DNA of 46,606 nucleotides from Actinomycetota bacterium (GTDB taxonomy: Bacteria; Actinomycetota; Actinomycetes; Nanopelagicales; Nanopelagicaceae), in contig JAPLAW010000021.1 of the NCBI GenBank assembly GCA_026393075.1, forward strand, positions 1-46,606, read 5' to 3'. Below the pieces are notes generated by a model. That model was not told where the DNA came from, made no database searches, and worked only from the letters and a program-made list of their open reading frames with translations. Numbering within the stretch: the first letter of the stretch is position 1; every line of letters begins with the position of its first letter. This document shows positions 7,605-17,774 of this stretch, piece after piece. The translations under genes and the position numbers were made by a program.

Positions 7605-10271
7605 TTAAGCGCCGCCGTGGCAACGCTTGTACTTCTTTCTAGAACCACAAGGGCATGGCGCATTTCGCGAAACATCATTTTTCGTGGCATTGCCGTTTTC
7701 ATCGGCTGCGCTGTATTGCAATCCGATTGGTGAAACTGGCTTAGCTTCTATGCCCTTTGCTTGAACCTCAGATGATTCAACAGTTACTTCGACATTGAAT
7801 AAGAAGCCAGCAATTTCTTCTTTAATTGCATCCATCATGGCTGCGAATAATTCATAACCTTCGCGCTGGTATTCAACCAACGGATCACGCTGAGCCATCG
7901 CACGAAGACCAATACCTTCTTGTAGGTAGTCCATCTCGTAGAGATGTTCGCGCCATTTGCGATCAAGAACCGAAAGCAAAACTTTACGTTCAAGTTCGCG
8001 AGTGACTTCAGAGCTCAACGCACTTTCACGATCTGAATAAGCCTTTGCCAGGTCCTCTAGAACGCGGTGCTTCAGCAGATCAGCATCTAGCCCGGCACGT
8101 CCGCCTAGTTCGGCGTCAAGATCGGCAGGTAGGAACGAGATTGGATAGATAACTTTGAGGTAATTCCAAAGAGTCTCAAGATCCCAATCCTCAGCGAAGC
8201 CTGAAGCAGTTGCTGCATCGACATAAGCTGCCAAAGTATCTTGCATAAATTCGATAACTTGCTCTTTTAGATCTTTACCTTCAAGAACTAAACGACGCTC
8301 ACCGTAAATTACTTCGCGTTGACGGTTCATTACATCGTCATACTTCAAAACATTCTTACGAATTTCAAAGTTTTGAGCTTCAACTTGGGTCTGAGCCGAT
8401 CGAATCGCATTGCTGACCATCTTTGATTCAATTGGTTCATCTTCTGGGATACCAGCTGCAGATAGAACACGTTCTACGATGCCCGAATTAAAGCGGCGCA
8501 TTAAGTCATCTTGAAGTGAAAGATAGAAACGAGATTCACCTGGGTCGCCTTGGCGGCCAGAACGACCACGCAGCTGATTATCAATGCGGCGTGACTCATG
8601 GCGTTCAGTACCAAGCACATATAGACCACCGAGTGCGATTACTTCTTCATGCTCTTTTGCTACAGCTGCTTTTTGGCGAGCAATTTCGGCCGGCCAAGCT
8701 GCTTCGTATTCAGCAGCGTTATCTACTGGTGAAATTCCGCGGCGCTGTAATTCAAAATCTGCCATGAACTCTGGATTGCCACCGAGCATAATGTCGGTAC
8801 CGCGGCCTGCCATGTTTGTTGCAACAGTGACTGCGCCTTTGACTCCAGCGCGAGCAATAATTGCTGCTTCGCGTTCATGGTGCTTAGCATTTAGAACTTC
8901 GTGAGCAACGCCTGATTTACGCAAGATTGCTGAAAGTTCTTCGGATTTTTCAACACTGACGGTACCAATTAATACTGGTTGCCCTTTGCGGTGGCGTTCA
9001 ACAATGTCTTTTGCGACTGCGTTAAATTTGCCTAGTTCGGACTTATAAACCAAATCTGCTTGGTCAATACGGACCATGCTGCGGTTTGTCGGAATTGGCA
9101 CAACGCCGAGCTTGTAAATCTGGTGAAATTCAGATGCTTCAGTCATCGCAGTACCAGTCATGCCGGAAATTGTTTGATACAGGCGGAAATAGTTCTGCAG
9201 CGTAATAGTGGCCAAGGTCTGGTTTTCGTCCTTGATTTCAATGCGTTCTTTTGCTTCAAGGGCTTGGTGCAAGCCTTCGCTATAGCGACGACCAGCCAAC
9301 ATGCGACCGGTGTGCTCATCGACAATTAATAGCTCGCCATTCATGACTACATAATCTTTATCGCGCTTGAAAAGCTCTTTAGCGCGAACTGCATTATTTA
9401 AATAACCAATCATCGGGGTATTAACTGCCTCATAAAGGTTTTCGATCTGCAGCATCTGTTCTACCCGTGTTACGCCCTCTTCAAGGATGCCTACGGTTTT
9501 CTTCTTCTCATCGATTTCGTAGTGAACATCGCGCTCTAGTTTCAAGACCAGATTTGCGAATTCGACGTACCACTTGGTCGCTTTATCAGCTGGCCCAGAA
9601 ATAATAAGCGGAGTACGCGCTTCGTCAATCAAAATTGAGTCAACTTCGTCAACTACGGCAAAGAAATATTCGCGTTGCACACAATCATCAAGTGACCAGG
9701 CCATGTTGTCGCGTAGATAATCAAAACCGAATTCATTATTTGTGCCGTACGTTATGTCGCAGTTATAAGCCTCGCGACGTTCAGCCGGAGTCATGTTGTT
9801 AAGGATTACCCCAACTGTTAAACCTAGAAAACGGTGGATTCGACCCATCCATTCACTATCTCGCTCTGCGAGATAGTCGTTAGTAGTTACAACGTGAACA
9901 CCTTTGCCCGCGATGGCATTCAAATATGAAGGAAGTGTCGCAACTAGAGTCTTACCTTCACCTGTGCGCATTTCCGCAATATTTCCTAGGTGCATTGCTG
10001 CGCCACCCATCAACTGCACGTCGTAATGACGCTGGCCTAAGGTGCGCTTTGAGGCTTCGCGAACTGTGGCAAAAGCTTCAGGCAATAAATCATCTAAGGA
10101 TTCGCCCTTGGCATAACGAGCTTTAAATTCATCGGTCTTGGCGCGAAGCTCTTCATCAGATAAGGCAACCGTGGCAGCCTCAAACGAGTTAACTTTGACA
10201 ACAGTTTTACTCAACTCTTTTAGGATGCGGCCTTCGCCAGCGCGCATAATCCGATCGAGAATTGCAGGCAT
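7605..10271 (-). CDS. secA: Preprotein translocase ATPase SecA
   Basis: The motor that drives unfolded preproteins through the SecYEG channel. At 888 residues it is full length: Walker [10 protein letters not shown] (101-109), Walker B and its neighbourhood [20 protein letters not shown], the preprotein cross-linking domain, [18 protein letters not shown] in the second nucleotide domain, and a C-terminal SEC-C zinc motif (Cys873, Cys875, Cys884, His885). A GGGTGG ribosome binding site precedes the ATG. It lies downstream of comFC on the same strand with 93 bases between; the hpf gene usual at this place in mycobacteria is absent. Confidence 0.98.
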   Translation of the reverse strand: MPAILDRIMRAGEGRILKELSKTVVKVNSFEAATVALSDEELRAKTDEFKARYAKGESLDDLLPEAFATVREASKRTLGQRHYDVQLMGGAAMHLGNIAEMRTGEGKTLVATLPSYLNAIAGKGVHVVTTNDYLAERDSEWMGRIHRFLGLTVGVILNNMTPAERREAYNCDITYGTNNEFGFDYLRDNMAWSLDDCVQREYFFAVVDEVDSILIDEARTPLIISGPADKATKWYVEFANLVLKLERDVHYEIDEKKKTVGILEEGVTRVEQMLQIENLYEAVNTPMIGYLNNAVRAKELFKRDKDYVVMNGELLIVDEHTGRMLAGRRYSEGLHQALEAKERIEIKDENQTLATITLQNYFRLYQTISGMTGTAMTEASEFHQIYKLGVVPIPTNRSMVRIDQADLVYKSELGKFNAVAKDIVERHRKGQPVLIGTVSVEKSEELSAILRKSGVAHEVLNAKHHEREAAIIARAGVKGAVTVATNMAGRGTDIMLGGNPEFMADFELQRRGISPVDNAAEYEAAWPAEIARQKAAVAKEHEEVIALGGLYVLGTERHESRRIDNQLRGRSGRQGDPGESRFYLSLQDDLMRRFNSGIVERVLSAAGIPEDEPIESKMVSNAIRSAQTQVEAQNFEIRKNVLKYDDVMNRQREVIYGERRLVLEGKDLKEQVIEFMQDTLAAYVDAATASGFAEDWDLETLWNYLKVIYPISFLPADLDAELGGRAGLDADLLKHRVLEDLAKAYSDRESALSSEVTRELERKVLLSVLDRKWREHLYEMDYLQEGIGLRAMAQRDPLVEYQREGYELFAAMMDAIKEEIAGFLFNVEVTVESSEVQAKGIEAKPVSPIGLQYSAADENGNATKNDVSRNAPCPCGSRKKYKRCHGGA

Positions 10272-10364
10272 TTAGCCACCCTGACCTTTCAAAGTTACTT
10301 TTGCTGACCTATTCGGCTTCTTAAACCGGTGCCAACTTGCGAGATAACTCCCCAATCTTAGGGG

Positions 10365-11012
10365 TTATTCACGCCTACGCAGTGCCACGCAAGCCGTAGC
10401 TGCCGCCTGCACCTTAAATCCGCCCCGGGTTAAGGCACGGTTTGCCTCATTGATCGTGGCTCCAGTCGTAACTAGATCATCCAAAAGAACCACATTCTCA
10501 CCTGAATAATTCCCATGAAATTGCGGCTTTATCGACAGCGCCATTGCCAAATTCTCACGTCGGCCCGAGATATTCAACTTACTTTGATCACGAATATTTC
10601 TGTGATGTTCTAGCAGAGGTAAAACTGCTACCCCAAAATCTTTAGCTACCGTGGTCGCTATTTCATTTATGAAATCACGTCCGCGTCGCCGGTTTGAAGA
10701 GCGTCCTGATGGAATTGGAACCAAGGCGCAACTGGAATGTTTCTGAAATAGTTCTGATAGCGATGCTCTCAGCGCAATAACCAATAGCTGGTCGGCTGAT
10801 TTAATGTTTTGTTCTTTTGCAGCTAACAAAATATTCTTCGCCACTGGCGAATACGGAATCGCAGAATAGACAGGTAAGTTAGAAATCTGGCTTTGATAGA
10901 GATGTGGATTCCACATTTTGCGACATTGCGAACAGATTGAGTAACCAAGATCGCGACAACCGAAACATCTAGTTGGAAATAGTAGATACTTAAAGTCTGT
11001 GAATAACCGCAT
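10365..11012 (-). CDS. comFC: ComFC-like phosphoribosyltransferase
   Basis: A 215-residue protein with an N-terminal zinc knuckle (Cys16, 19, 27, 30) and a type I phosphoribosyltransferase domain carrying the PRPP-binding loop VVLLDDLVTTGATI at 174-187. ComF/ComFC proteins are needed for DNA uptake in competent bacteria, but no competence gene is nearby and many actinobacteria keep this gene regardless. The order secA-comF-mtrBA matches M. tuberculosis. The gene appears to be leaderless: TAATCT ends 6 bases before the ATG. Confidence 0.88.
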   Translation of the reverse strand: MRLFTDFKYLLFPTRCFGCRDLGYSICSQCRKMWNPHLYQSQISNLPVYSAIPYSPVAKNILLAAKEQNIKSADQLLVIALRASLSELFQKHSSCALVPIPSGRSSNRRRGRDFINEIATTVAKDFGVAVLPLLEHHRNIRDQSKLNISGRRENLAMALSIKPQFHGNYSGENVVLLDDLVTTGATINEANRALTRGGFKVQAAATACVALRRRE

Positions 11013-11018
11013 GCACGA

Positions 11019-11024
11019 AGATTA
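11019..11024 (-). promoter_or_regulatory. -10-like box TAATCT of a predicted leaderless promoter
   Basis: On the minus strand TAATCT is followed by six bases and the comFC ATG. It occupies the 55-base gap after mtrB, the place where lpqB lies in mycobacteria. Confidence 0.5.
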
Positions 11025-11067
11025 AACTCGATCACTTAATAAAGCTCGCAGCAAAAATTAGATGTGG

Positions 11068-12606
11068 TTAACCTTTTAGCGAAATTAACCTTGAGTGCAA
11101 TTGATCGCCAGCACGCCTTGGTAGATAAAGAACAAAGTGAGCGCCTTTGCCAAGTTCTCCCCATGCCTCGAGTTCGCCATTGTGCAAACGAGCATCTTCA
11201 AGCGCGATTGATAAACCTAAACCGGTTCCGCCACGAGTTCGAGCACGAGATGGGTCTGCCCGCCAGAAACGATCGAAGACGCGATTAAGCAACCTTGGTT
11301 CGATGCCAACACCATAATCACGAACCCCGATAGCGACATCTTCAGGCGAAGCCATCACGCGCACTTCGACAGGCTTGCCTTCAGCGTGATCTATTGCATT
11401 ACTTAGCAGATTTCGGATTACGCGTTCGACTCGACGAATATCACCATTGATAAATACCGAGTTGCGAGGGCGATTTAGATTAATTTCAATTCCGTTTTCT
11501 TTAACGACCAGCGAAAGATCAGCAATGCAACGCTCTAGCGAGCCACAGATATCGAATTCAACTGCTTCAAGAACCGCTACCTCAGCATCAAAACGGCTGA
11601 TCTCAAGTAAGTCTTCTAGCAATTGCTCAAACCGATCAATCTGCCCAATCAGTAACTCAGAGCTACGCGCGATTACCGGATCAAAGCCATCGCGAGCATT
11701 ATGGATTACTTCAGATGCCATACGTAAAGTTGTTAGAGGCGTACGCAACTCGTGTGAAACATCAGAAACAAATCGCTGCTGCACACGAGACAGGTTCTCT
11801 AGTCGGGCGATCTGTTTCTGCAAAGATTCAGCCATCTCATTGAAAGCATTTCCAAGGCTGGCAAATTCGTCATTACTCTTTACTTGCATGCGCTGGCTGA
11901 AATCGCCCTCAGTAAACTGTTGCGAGATTCGCACTGCATCACGAACTGGCGTTACAACTTGTCGAACCACAATCCAAATAATCAAAGCGATTAAAATGAT
12001 TAGTGCTAAACCTGTTAAATACAGTGAATTACTAATTAGCGCTAAAGTTGCCGCTTGATCTGTAAGGCTGAACAGAACATACATTTCGTAGTCACCATCA
12101 TTGGGAATGCTTATTCGCTGCCCTACCGCATAACCATCAACCGAAGTTGAGCCGGCGTAATCAATTCGTACGTAAGAAGACTTTAAGTTGTCTGAGTTTC
12201 GAACCTTCTTACGCAGAAATTCTGGAATTGAACTATTTGAAACCAAATTAGAACTAATTTCATAGTTAGTTTTACCGATGGCAGTTCCGGGTACCTGCAG
12301 AATTACAACTTCACGACCACTCTCATTTGATCCGACCGTCGTGGCAGATGTAATTACCGAACTAAAAATATCTCGAACTGATTCAGTCGGATTACCGGAT
12401 GCAATAGCTAAGCGATACTGAGCGCTAAAAATCGTTGAACGAGCCTCAATAATCGCAGTATCTACATTTACTTGCTTGATACCGGTTGAAAGCCTGGAAT
12501 AAAGCGTTGAACCAGTGATGGAAATGACTACAAGCGAAAGAAAGATAGTCGAAAGAACAACCCGTAGGGCTAAAGAATGCGCTTTAGGGGCGCCACCGGA
12601 TCGCAT
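11068..12606 (-). CDS. mtrB: Sensor histidine kinase MtrB
   Basis: Membrane kinase of the MtrAB two-component system, which controls cell-wall metabolism and division in actinobacteria. The 512 residues comprise a cytoplasmic start, membrane segment about 15-35, an extracytoplasmic sensor to about 190, a second membrane segment (about 193-214), a HAMP domain (to about 268), the dimerisation box with phosphorylated histidine in SDVSHELRTPL (His285), and an HATPase domain with GGTGLGLSIALE. It lies directly after mtrA without a gap. The accessory lipoprotein gene lpqB, normally next in line, is missing, so signal modulation must differ or lpqB lies elsewhere. Confidence 0.95.
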   Translation of the reverse strand: MRSGGAPKAHSLALRVVLSTIFLSLVVISITGSTLYSRLSTGIKQVNVDTAIIEARSTIFSAQYRLAIASGNPTESVRDIFSSVITSATTVGSNESGREVVILQVPGTAIGKTNYEISSNLVSNSSIPEFLRKKVRNSDNLKSSYVRIDYAGSTSVDGYAVGQRISIPNDGDYEMYVLFSLTDQAATLALISNSLYLTGLALIILIALIIWIVVRQVVTPVRDAVRISQQFTEGDFSQRMQVKSNDEFASLGNAFNEMAESLQKQIARLENLSRVQQRFVSDVSHELRTPLTTLRMASEVIHNARDGFDPVIARSSELLIGQIDRFEQLLEDLLEISRFDAEVAVLEAVEFDICGSLERCIADLSLVVKENGIEINLNRPRNSVFINGDIRRVERVIRNLLSNAIDHAEGKPVEVRVMASPEDVAIGVRDYGVGIEPRLLNRVFDRFWRADPSRARTRGGTGLGLSIALEDARLHNGELEAWGELGKGAHFVLYLPRRAGDQLHSRLISLKG

Positions 12607-13284
12607 TTACTGACCGCCGGCTTTGTAACCAACACCTCGCACGGTTACGACAATTTCAGGATGTTCTGGGTCGTGTTCAACTTTGGCACGAAGACGTTGC
12701 ACGTGAACGTTAACAAGGCGGGTATCTGTTGAATGGCGATAGCCCCAAACTTCACTTAGCAACGCATCTCTTGAGAAGACTCGACCTGGTTCACGAGCGA
12801 GCGCAACTAGCAGATCAAATTCTAAACGGGTCAGCGCAATTTGTTTTCCGGCACGTGATACTTGATGCGCAACTACATCGATTACTAAGTCAGCAATCGT
12901 TAATAGTCCTGAGATATCAGTATTAGTACGACGCAAGCGAGTACGGATTCGAGCAATTAATTCAGAGGGATGTCTAAATGGTTTAACCATGTAATCATCG
13001 GCGCCCGCTTCGAGGCCGCGAACTACATCGTGCGTATCGCCTTTGGCAGATAACATCACGATCGGAACCATTGATTCAGCTCTGATTAATTTACAAACTT
13101 CAATGCCATCTAAACCTGGCAACATCACATCTAATAAAACTAAATCTGGTGGATTATTACGGAAAACATCAAGCACTTCATCGCCACGACTTACTAGATC
13201 CACGTCGATGCCGGCACCGGTTAATACGATGCCGAGCATCTCCGCAAGATCCTGGTCGTCATCGACGACCATGACTAAAGTCAT
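12607..13284 (-). CDS. mtrA: Response regulator MtrA
   Basis: An OmpR/PhoB-type regulator of 225 residues: receiver domain with acidic pocket DDD (8-10), phosphorylation site Asp52 (LVLLDVMLPG) and Lys in MVKPF, then a winged-helix DNA-binding domain ending VRGVGYKAGGQ. MtrA is an essential regulator of cell-wall hydrolases and replication-linked genes in mycobacteria. It lies between sahH and mtrB with no spacing on either side: the sahH stop adjoins the mtrA start, and the mtrA stop adjoins the mtrB start. This makes a tight sahH-mtrA-mtrB unit; in M. tuberculosis tmk lies between sahH and mtrA, and it is absent here. Confidence 0.97.
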   Translation of the reverse strand: MTLVMVVDDDQDLAEMLGIVLTGAGIDVDLVSRGDEVLDVFRNNPPDLVLLDVMLPGLDGIEVCKLIRAESMVPIVMLSAKGDTHDVVRGLEAGADDYMVKPFRHPSELIARIRTRLRRTNTDISGLLTIADLVIDVVAHQVSRAGKQIALTRLEFDLLVALAREPGRVFSRDALLSEVWGYRHSTDTRLVNVHVQRLRAKVEHDPEHPEIVVTVRGVGYKAGGQ

Positions 13285-14571
13285 TTAGCTTCCGTGTTCC
13301 CAAGAATTCAAGTACAGGTCTTGTGCTGGTGTAAGAACATCGATCTTGCCACCCATGCTGCTTAGTTTAAGGCTGGCAACTTCTTTGTCTATATAGGTGG
13401 GAACTTCATGAATTCCAGCTGCAAGATTCTTAGCTTCTTTTACAAGATATTCAGCAGTTAGCGCTTGATCTGAGAATGACATATCCATAACAGATGCTGG
13501 GTGACCTTCGGCAGCGCCTAGGTTTACCAAACGGCCTTCAGCAATGAGGAGTAAACGACGCCCATCAGCCATTACATATTCATCTGTTTGATGACGCATT
13601 TTGGCGTTCTTGCTCTTTGCATTGCTTTCTAACCAAGCAACATCGATTTCAATATCGAAGTGACCTGAGTTGGCCATGATTGCGCCATCCTTCATGACTG
13701 CGAAGTGCTCATCGCGCAGAACATCGCGGTTACCAGTAACCGTAATGAATACATCGCCAACTTTTGCAGCATCAGTCATTGGCATAACGCGAAAACCTTG
13801 CATCATTGCATCAAGTGCTTTAGTTGGATCAATCTCAGTAACGATTACATCTGCGCCCATACCCTTGGCACGCTCTGCTACGCCTTTTCCGCAGTAACCG
13901 AATCCAGCTACAACAACTATGCGACCGGCTAGTAGATAGTTAGTTGCACGGAAAACTGCATCGAGTGTTGATTGTCCAGTGCCATAACGATTATCAAACA
14001 TGTGCTTGGTATCAGTGTCATTAACGGCGATCATTGGGAACTTTAATGCGCCATCTTTAGCCATCTGAGTTAAGCGAATAACGCCAGTGGTAGTTTCTTC
14101 ACAACCACCAGCAACATTTGGAATTAATTCTTGGCGAGTTGTGTGTAGAACATTCACCAGATCACAACCATCATCGAAAACTTGGTGTGGTTCGATATCA
14201 AGTGCTGCATTTAAGTGTGCGTAGTAACCATCGCGATCAACGGCATTTTTTGCGAAAACACTAATGCCATATTCATGCACTAGAGCTGCAGCTGTGTCAT
14301 CTTGAGTTGAAAGTGGATTTGAAGCACAAAGGGCAATGTCTGCGCCTCCTGCTTTTAGAACACGCATCAAGTTGGCAGTTTCAGTAGTCACGTGCATGCA
14401 GGCAGCAATACGAATGCCAGCAAATGGTTGTGACTTTTCAAATCGTTCACGGATTTGAGCTAGAACCGGCATATTGCGTTCGGCCCATTCGATTCGCTTG
14501 CGGCCTTGCTCGGCTAGCGAAGCATCGGCAATGTCATTGCGAGGTACGGTCTTTGTTACAGGTGCGTTCAC
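13285..14571 (-). CDS. sahH: Adenosylhomocysteinase (SAH hydrolase)
   Basis: Splits S-adenosylhomocysteine into adenosine and homocysteine, relieving product inhibition of methyltransferases. The 428-residue protein has the substrate motifs HVTTETANL (about 60-68), [11 protein letters not shown] (184-194) and the NAD-binding loop [11 protein letters not shown] (220-230). It lacks the insertion of about 40 residues found in some bacterial enzymes, so it is on the short side. The start is GTG, with an AGGAG site 9 bases upstream. Its 106-base leader can fold so that this site is paired. It heads the tight sahH-mtrA-mtrB unit and lies downstream of phosphomannomutase. Confidence 0.97.
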   Translation of the reverse strand: MNAPVTKTVPRNDIADASLAEQGRKRIEWAERNMPVLAQIRERFEKSQPFAGIRIAACMHVTTETANLMRVLKAGGADIALCASNPLSTQDDTAAALVHEYGISVFAKNAVDRDGYYAHLNAALDIEPHQVFDDGCDLVNVLHTTRQELIPNVAGGCEETTTGVIRLTQMAKDGALKFPMIAVNDTDTKHMFDNRYGTGQSTLDAVFRATNYLLAGRIVVVAGFGYCGKGVAERAKGMGADVIVTEIDPTKALDAMMQGFRVMPMTDAAKVGDVFITVTGNRDVLRDEHFAVMKDGAIMANSGHFDIEIDVAWLESNAKSKNAKMRHQTDEYVMADGRRLLLIAEGRLVNLGAAEGHPASVMDMSFSDQALTAEYLVKEAKNLAAGIHEVPTYIDKEVASLKLSSMGGKIDVLTPAQDLYLNSWEHGS

Positions 14572-14573
14572 AG

Positions 14574-14663
14574 TAAAACTCCTAAATAGATAGAAAGAAT
14601 GTGGTCAATTAGGCAGGACCCCGCCAGAAGGCAAGAGTATCGGCAATGCCTAGTTGAGTTCTA
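14574..14663 (-). promoter_or_regulatory. Structured sahH leader able to pair with its ribosome binding site
   Basis: On the minus strand, TAGAACTC (14656-14663) can pair with GAGTTTTA (14574-14581), which includes the GAG of the ribosome binding site. Inside lies a second helix, TAGGCA (14647-14652) with TGCCTA (14610-14615). Pairing of both helices would hide the site. It does not resemble the SAH riboswitch core I know. Inference only. Confidence 0.35.
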
Positions 14664-14677
14664 CTTAGACGCAGCAG

Positions 14678-16039
14678 TTAAGCGTTAATTAGCGCCAATA
14701 GCTCGTCACGATGGGCTGCCATATTCGCTGCCGTATCAGCTTCTACATTCAGACGCAACAGAGGTTCGGTATTTGAGGCGCGCACGTTGAACCACCAGGT
14801 CGATGTAGAAACGGTTAAGCCATCTAGTTCATCAATCTTGAATTCAGAAAGCGCTGCATATTTCTCTTTGATCGTTTTAATAACCAGTGCAGAATCTGCG
14901 ACTCGAGAATTTACTTCGCCGCTAGCCACATATCTTTTAAATGGCGCAAGTAGTTGAGAAATAGTTTGCTCAGATTCACCGAGTGCAGCCAATGCATGCA
15001 GCGCAGCTAGCGCACCAGAATCTGCACGCCAGAAATCTTTAAAGTAGAAATGGCCAGAATGCTCGCCACCAAATATTGCACCGGTCTCTGCCATTAGTGC
15101 TTTTATGTATGAGTGGCCGACTCGTGATCTAACTGGGACACCACCTAATTCATTAATTACTTCGACTACCGTTCGCGACGAAATTAGACTATGAATAATG
15201 GTCGCCCCCGGATGCTTTGCAAGTTCGCGACTGGCAATGAGTGCAGTGAGTAAAGAGGGATCAACCGTTTTGCCTTTTTCATCTACTAAGAAACAACGAT
15301 CAGCATCGCCATCAAAAGCCAATCCGATATCAGCTTTATGTTCCAGAACTGCTTTCTGTAAGTCGCGCAAATTTGCTGGATCAATTGGATTAGCTTCGTG
15401 ATTAGGAAAATTTCCATCAAGCTCAAAGTAGAGTGGAATTATCTCAGCGCCAAGTCGATCGAAGATTGCCGGGGCCGTAAAACCAGCCATGCCATTACCA
15501 GCATCAATAACTATCTTAAGCGGCCGGTTGCCTTTAAACGAAACCAATTTATGTAGATGATCGGCATACGCCTGAAGTAAATCTTCGTTGGTTTCGATGC
15601 CAACTGGGCGCATTGCAAGTGGCATTCCATTACGCACAAAATTCTCAATCGTTTGCAGGCCAGTTTCTTTACCAATCGGACGAGCGCCACTTAAACATAA
15701 CTTTATGCCGTTATAAGCGGCCGGATTATGGCTGGCGGTAAACATGGCACCGGGCAAATTCTTGGAACCGGCTGCGAAATAAAGTAGGTCCGTAGATGCT
15801 AAACCGATACGAATTACATTTGTACCGTTACTAGTTACGCCGGCCGAAAAAGCTTCCGCTAATTCTGGTGATGAAGGACGCATATCTTCACCGATTATTA
15901 TGGTGCTCGGTTCGCGTTCTAATTCAAGAAATCTGGCAAATGCTAATCCGACTGCAAACGCAAAATCTGGTGAAAGTTCACCATCTACTAATCCGCGAAT
16001 GTCATACGCTTTAAAAATATCGGGGATGTTTTCAGTCAT
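14678..16039 (-). CDS. manB: Phosphomannomutase/phosphoglucomutase (ManB type)
   Basis: Interconverts hexose 6-phosphate and hexose 1-phosphate, here most likely mannose, feeding GDP-mannose synthesis together with ManC at 21.3-22.3 kb. The 453-residue alpha-D-phosphohexomutase shows the catalytic serine in TASHNP (Ser103), the metal loop DGDADR (243-248), the sugar-binding loop GGEHSGHFYFKD, and the phosphate-binding RASNTEP near the C-terminus. The gene follows DUF3499 by 14 bases on the same strand, as Rv3257c follows Rv3258c. The choice between mannose and glucose cannot be made from sequence alone; the neighbourhood favours mannose. Confidence 0.92.
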   Translation of the reverse strand: MTENIPDIFKAYDIRGLVDGELSPDFAFAVGLAFARFLELEREPSTIIIGEDMRPSSPELAEAFSAGVTSNGTNVIRIGLASTDLLYFAAGSKNLPGAMFTASHNPAAYNGIKLCLSGARPIGKETGLQTIENFVRNGMPLAMRPVGIETNEDLLQAYADHLHKLVSFKGNRPLKIVIDAGNGMAGFTAPAIFDRLGAEIIPLYFELDGNFPNHEANPIDPANLRDLQKAVLEHKADIGLAFDGDADRCFLVDEKGKTVDPSLLTALIASRELAKHPGATIIHSLISSRTVVEVINELGGVPVRSRVGHSYIKALMAETGAIFGGEHSGHFYFKDFWRADSGALAALHALAALGESEQTISQLLAPFKRYVASGEVNSRVADSALVIKTIKEKYAALSEFKIDELDGLTVSTSTWWFNVRASNTEPLLRLNVEADTAANMAAHRDELLALINA

Positions 16040-16053
16040 GACTGCAGATTCAA

Positions 16054-16431
16054 TTACTTATTTGGTACGGCTCGAAGATGACCTCGTCGACCGATGTGTT
16101 CGGTACTTGCGGCAAGAGTTGCAGCTGTTGAAGTATTTTCCGCGATCGGAGTTGCAGCTACTTCGCGAACTGCATCTGCAATCGCCATTAGATCATCGTT
16201 GGATGGACCGCTCTGGCTATCTGTAATTTGGGAGCGAATAACTTCCCAACCATTCGGAACAGTTAAACGTTCTGCATGAATCTCGCACAGATCATATGCA
16301 TGTGGTTCGGAATAAGTTGCCAATGGTCCAACCACAGCTGTCGATTCGGCATAGATATAGGTCAGAGTCATAGTTGCCATACGACGGCAACTAGCGCGAG
16401 AACACGCGCGACCTACTTTTAGCGAACTCAT
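16054..16431 (-). CDS. DUF3499 family protein
   Basis: A 125-residue actinobacterial protein of unknown function. The conserved first half is clear: paired cysteines (Cys10, Cys15), TLTYIYAESTAVVGPLATY and EPHAYDLCEIHAERLT, including CxxH that could bind metal with the first cysteines. The rest is low-complexity. It is the orthologue of Rv3258c, and its place between phosphomannomutase and the DUF5719-glycosyltransferase pair is conserved. The metallopeptidase gene that often lies beside it in other actinobacteria is not present here. Confidence 0.88.
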   Translation of the reverse strand: MSSLKVGRACSRASCRRMATMTLTYIYAESTAVVGPLATYSEPHAYDLCEIHAERLTVPNGWEVIRSQITDSQSGPSNDDLMAIADAVREVAATPIAENTSTAATLAASTEHIGRRGHLRAVPNK

Positions 16432-16472
16432 ATGACTCAGATTAGTGGGCAGCCGCGTAAAACTTGGGATTT

Positions 16473-17774
16473 TTATGGATTTAGTACCCGAATGTTTGAG
16501 GATGGAATTGCCACTTTAGTAAGTTCGGCACCCGAAGCAATTGGGAAGAAGGCATACCCACTCCTTGCTGCAATGAGAGCACCTGCGTAGTTATCAACGC
16601 CGGCACGCAGAAAAGTGATTGCGATCGCATTATTTGGTACTTGCCAGCTAACTAGATCAGAGCCGGTAATACTTTGTTCCTTAACTTTGCCGTTTGAAAA
16701 CTCAACTTTTAGATCGATTGCAATGACATCACCAGCAAAGATAATTTTCGGCAAAATGCCACCTATAGCTATTTGCATAGGAGCTAGCGCTGGTGAAGGA
16801 GTGCTCCAGACAAAGTCACTGTTTCCGTTCGAAGTCGCGCGCGATCGGATAGCTGCGACTAACGGTTGATCTGACGTTAGCTTGATCGCAAAAGCTCCTT
16901 TGGCTACCTCTGGCGTCAGTTTCAATTCCACGACTTTCCCGCTGGCCAATTTACGTTCATTAAAGCCAGTTGGAATAAATCGACCGTTGCTAGATAGAAG
17001 TTCAAGTGTGAAATTAGCATCTGCCACCCCTGGCACAAATAAACGCAGATAATGAGTTGGTGCTTTCTTCTTAACTAATTGCTGCGGAATGCCCGTGATC
17101 ACAAATTTTCGCGCTGGGGCCGAAATCGCATTAACTAAATCGCCACCTAATTTTTGCAAACCTTTAACGCGCTCATCGACCAAAAAGCTATTGACTCGGC
17201 CAGATCTGGCAACAACTTTAACCACAATGTTCGAATCCCCCGGCGCTAAAGAATCTAGTTTTACTGCCGCACTCGAATTCGCTTTTAGCGAGATGGTTTT
17301 GACTGCTTGTTCACCATTCTCGCTCCAGGTAAAAATATCTGCGATTGAAACACTCAAGCCACTATTCACTAAATAAACAACGCCTTTACTGCTCACATCC
17401 GAAGTTCCACCGACAAACCACTGCGATGTAGCAGGGGCTGTGCAGAGAACTGAACCAGCCCAAACACCGGTACGACTCTGGAAACTTACTGGGGTAAGAC
17501 CTTCAGTTTGTAGCAAGATCGGATCGCTAACACTGGAATACCTAAGTGTTTTAATATTTACTAATTTTGTACTCTTATTTCCAATTCGATAAAACGGCGT
17601 CTTCTTTGATGCCACTGAAGTTGCAGTCGTGACGCCCGCTGGATTTGGCGGACAAACAACTGCTGGGTAAGACTTAGAAAATTGTCGCGCACTTGTGTTG
17701 GCATCAAACAAATTAGTAGCTAGCAAAATTGCCGCAATGACCCCAGCCAATATCGCACCTTTCTGAAACTTCAT
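16473..17774 (-). CDS. DUF5719 family exported protein
   Basis: A 433-residue protein with an N-terminal signal or anchor segment (about 7-24), followed by a beta-rich extracellular region without recognised catalytic motifs. DUF5719 genes in actinobacteria lie directly after the large glycosyltransferase upstream, and here the ATG overlaps that gene's stop by 4 bases (ATGA), so translation is coupled. A joint role at the cell surface, perhaps with the polymer made by the glycosyltransferase, is inference from position. The family call rests on architecture plus synteny. Confidence 0.75.
   Translation of the reverse strand: MKFQKGAILAGVIAAILLATNLFDANTSARQFSKSYPAVVCPPNPAGVTTATSVASKKTPFYRIGNKSTKLVNIKTLRYSSVSDPILLQTEGLTPVSFQSRTGVWAGSVLCTAPATSQWFVGGTSDVSSKGVVYLVNSGLSVSIADIFTWSENGEQAVKTISLKANSSAAVKLDSLAPGDSNIVVKVVARSGRVNSFLVDERVKGLQKLGGDLVNAISAPARKFVITGIPQQLVKKKAPTHYLRLFVPGVADANFTLELLSSNGRFIPTGFNERKLASGKVVELKLTPEVAKGAFAIKLTSDQPLVAAIRSRATSNGNSDFVWSTPSPALAPMQIAIGGILPKIIFAGDVIAIDLKVEFSNGKVKEQSITGSDLVSWQVPNNAIAITFLRAGVDNYAGALIAARSGYAFFPIASGAELTKVAIPSSNIRVLNP

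Noticed and set aside
10344-10368. Hairpin CCCC/GGGG at the comFC stop as terminator
   Set aside because: It has a bulge and no T run, and overlaps the stop codon; too weak to call.
14572-14677. Known SAH riboswitch upstream of sahH
   Set aside because: I do not see its conserved core sequence; the leader is reported only as an unclassified structured region.
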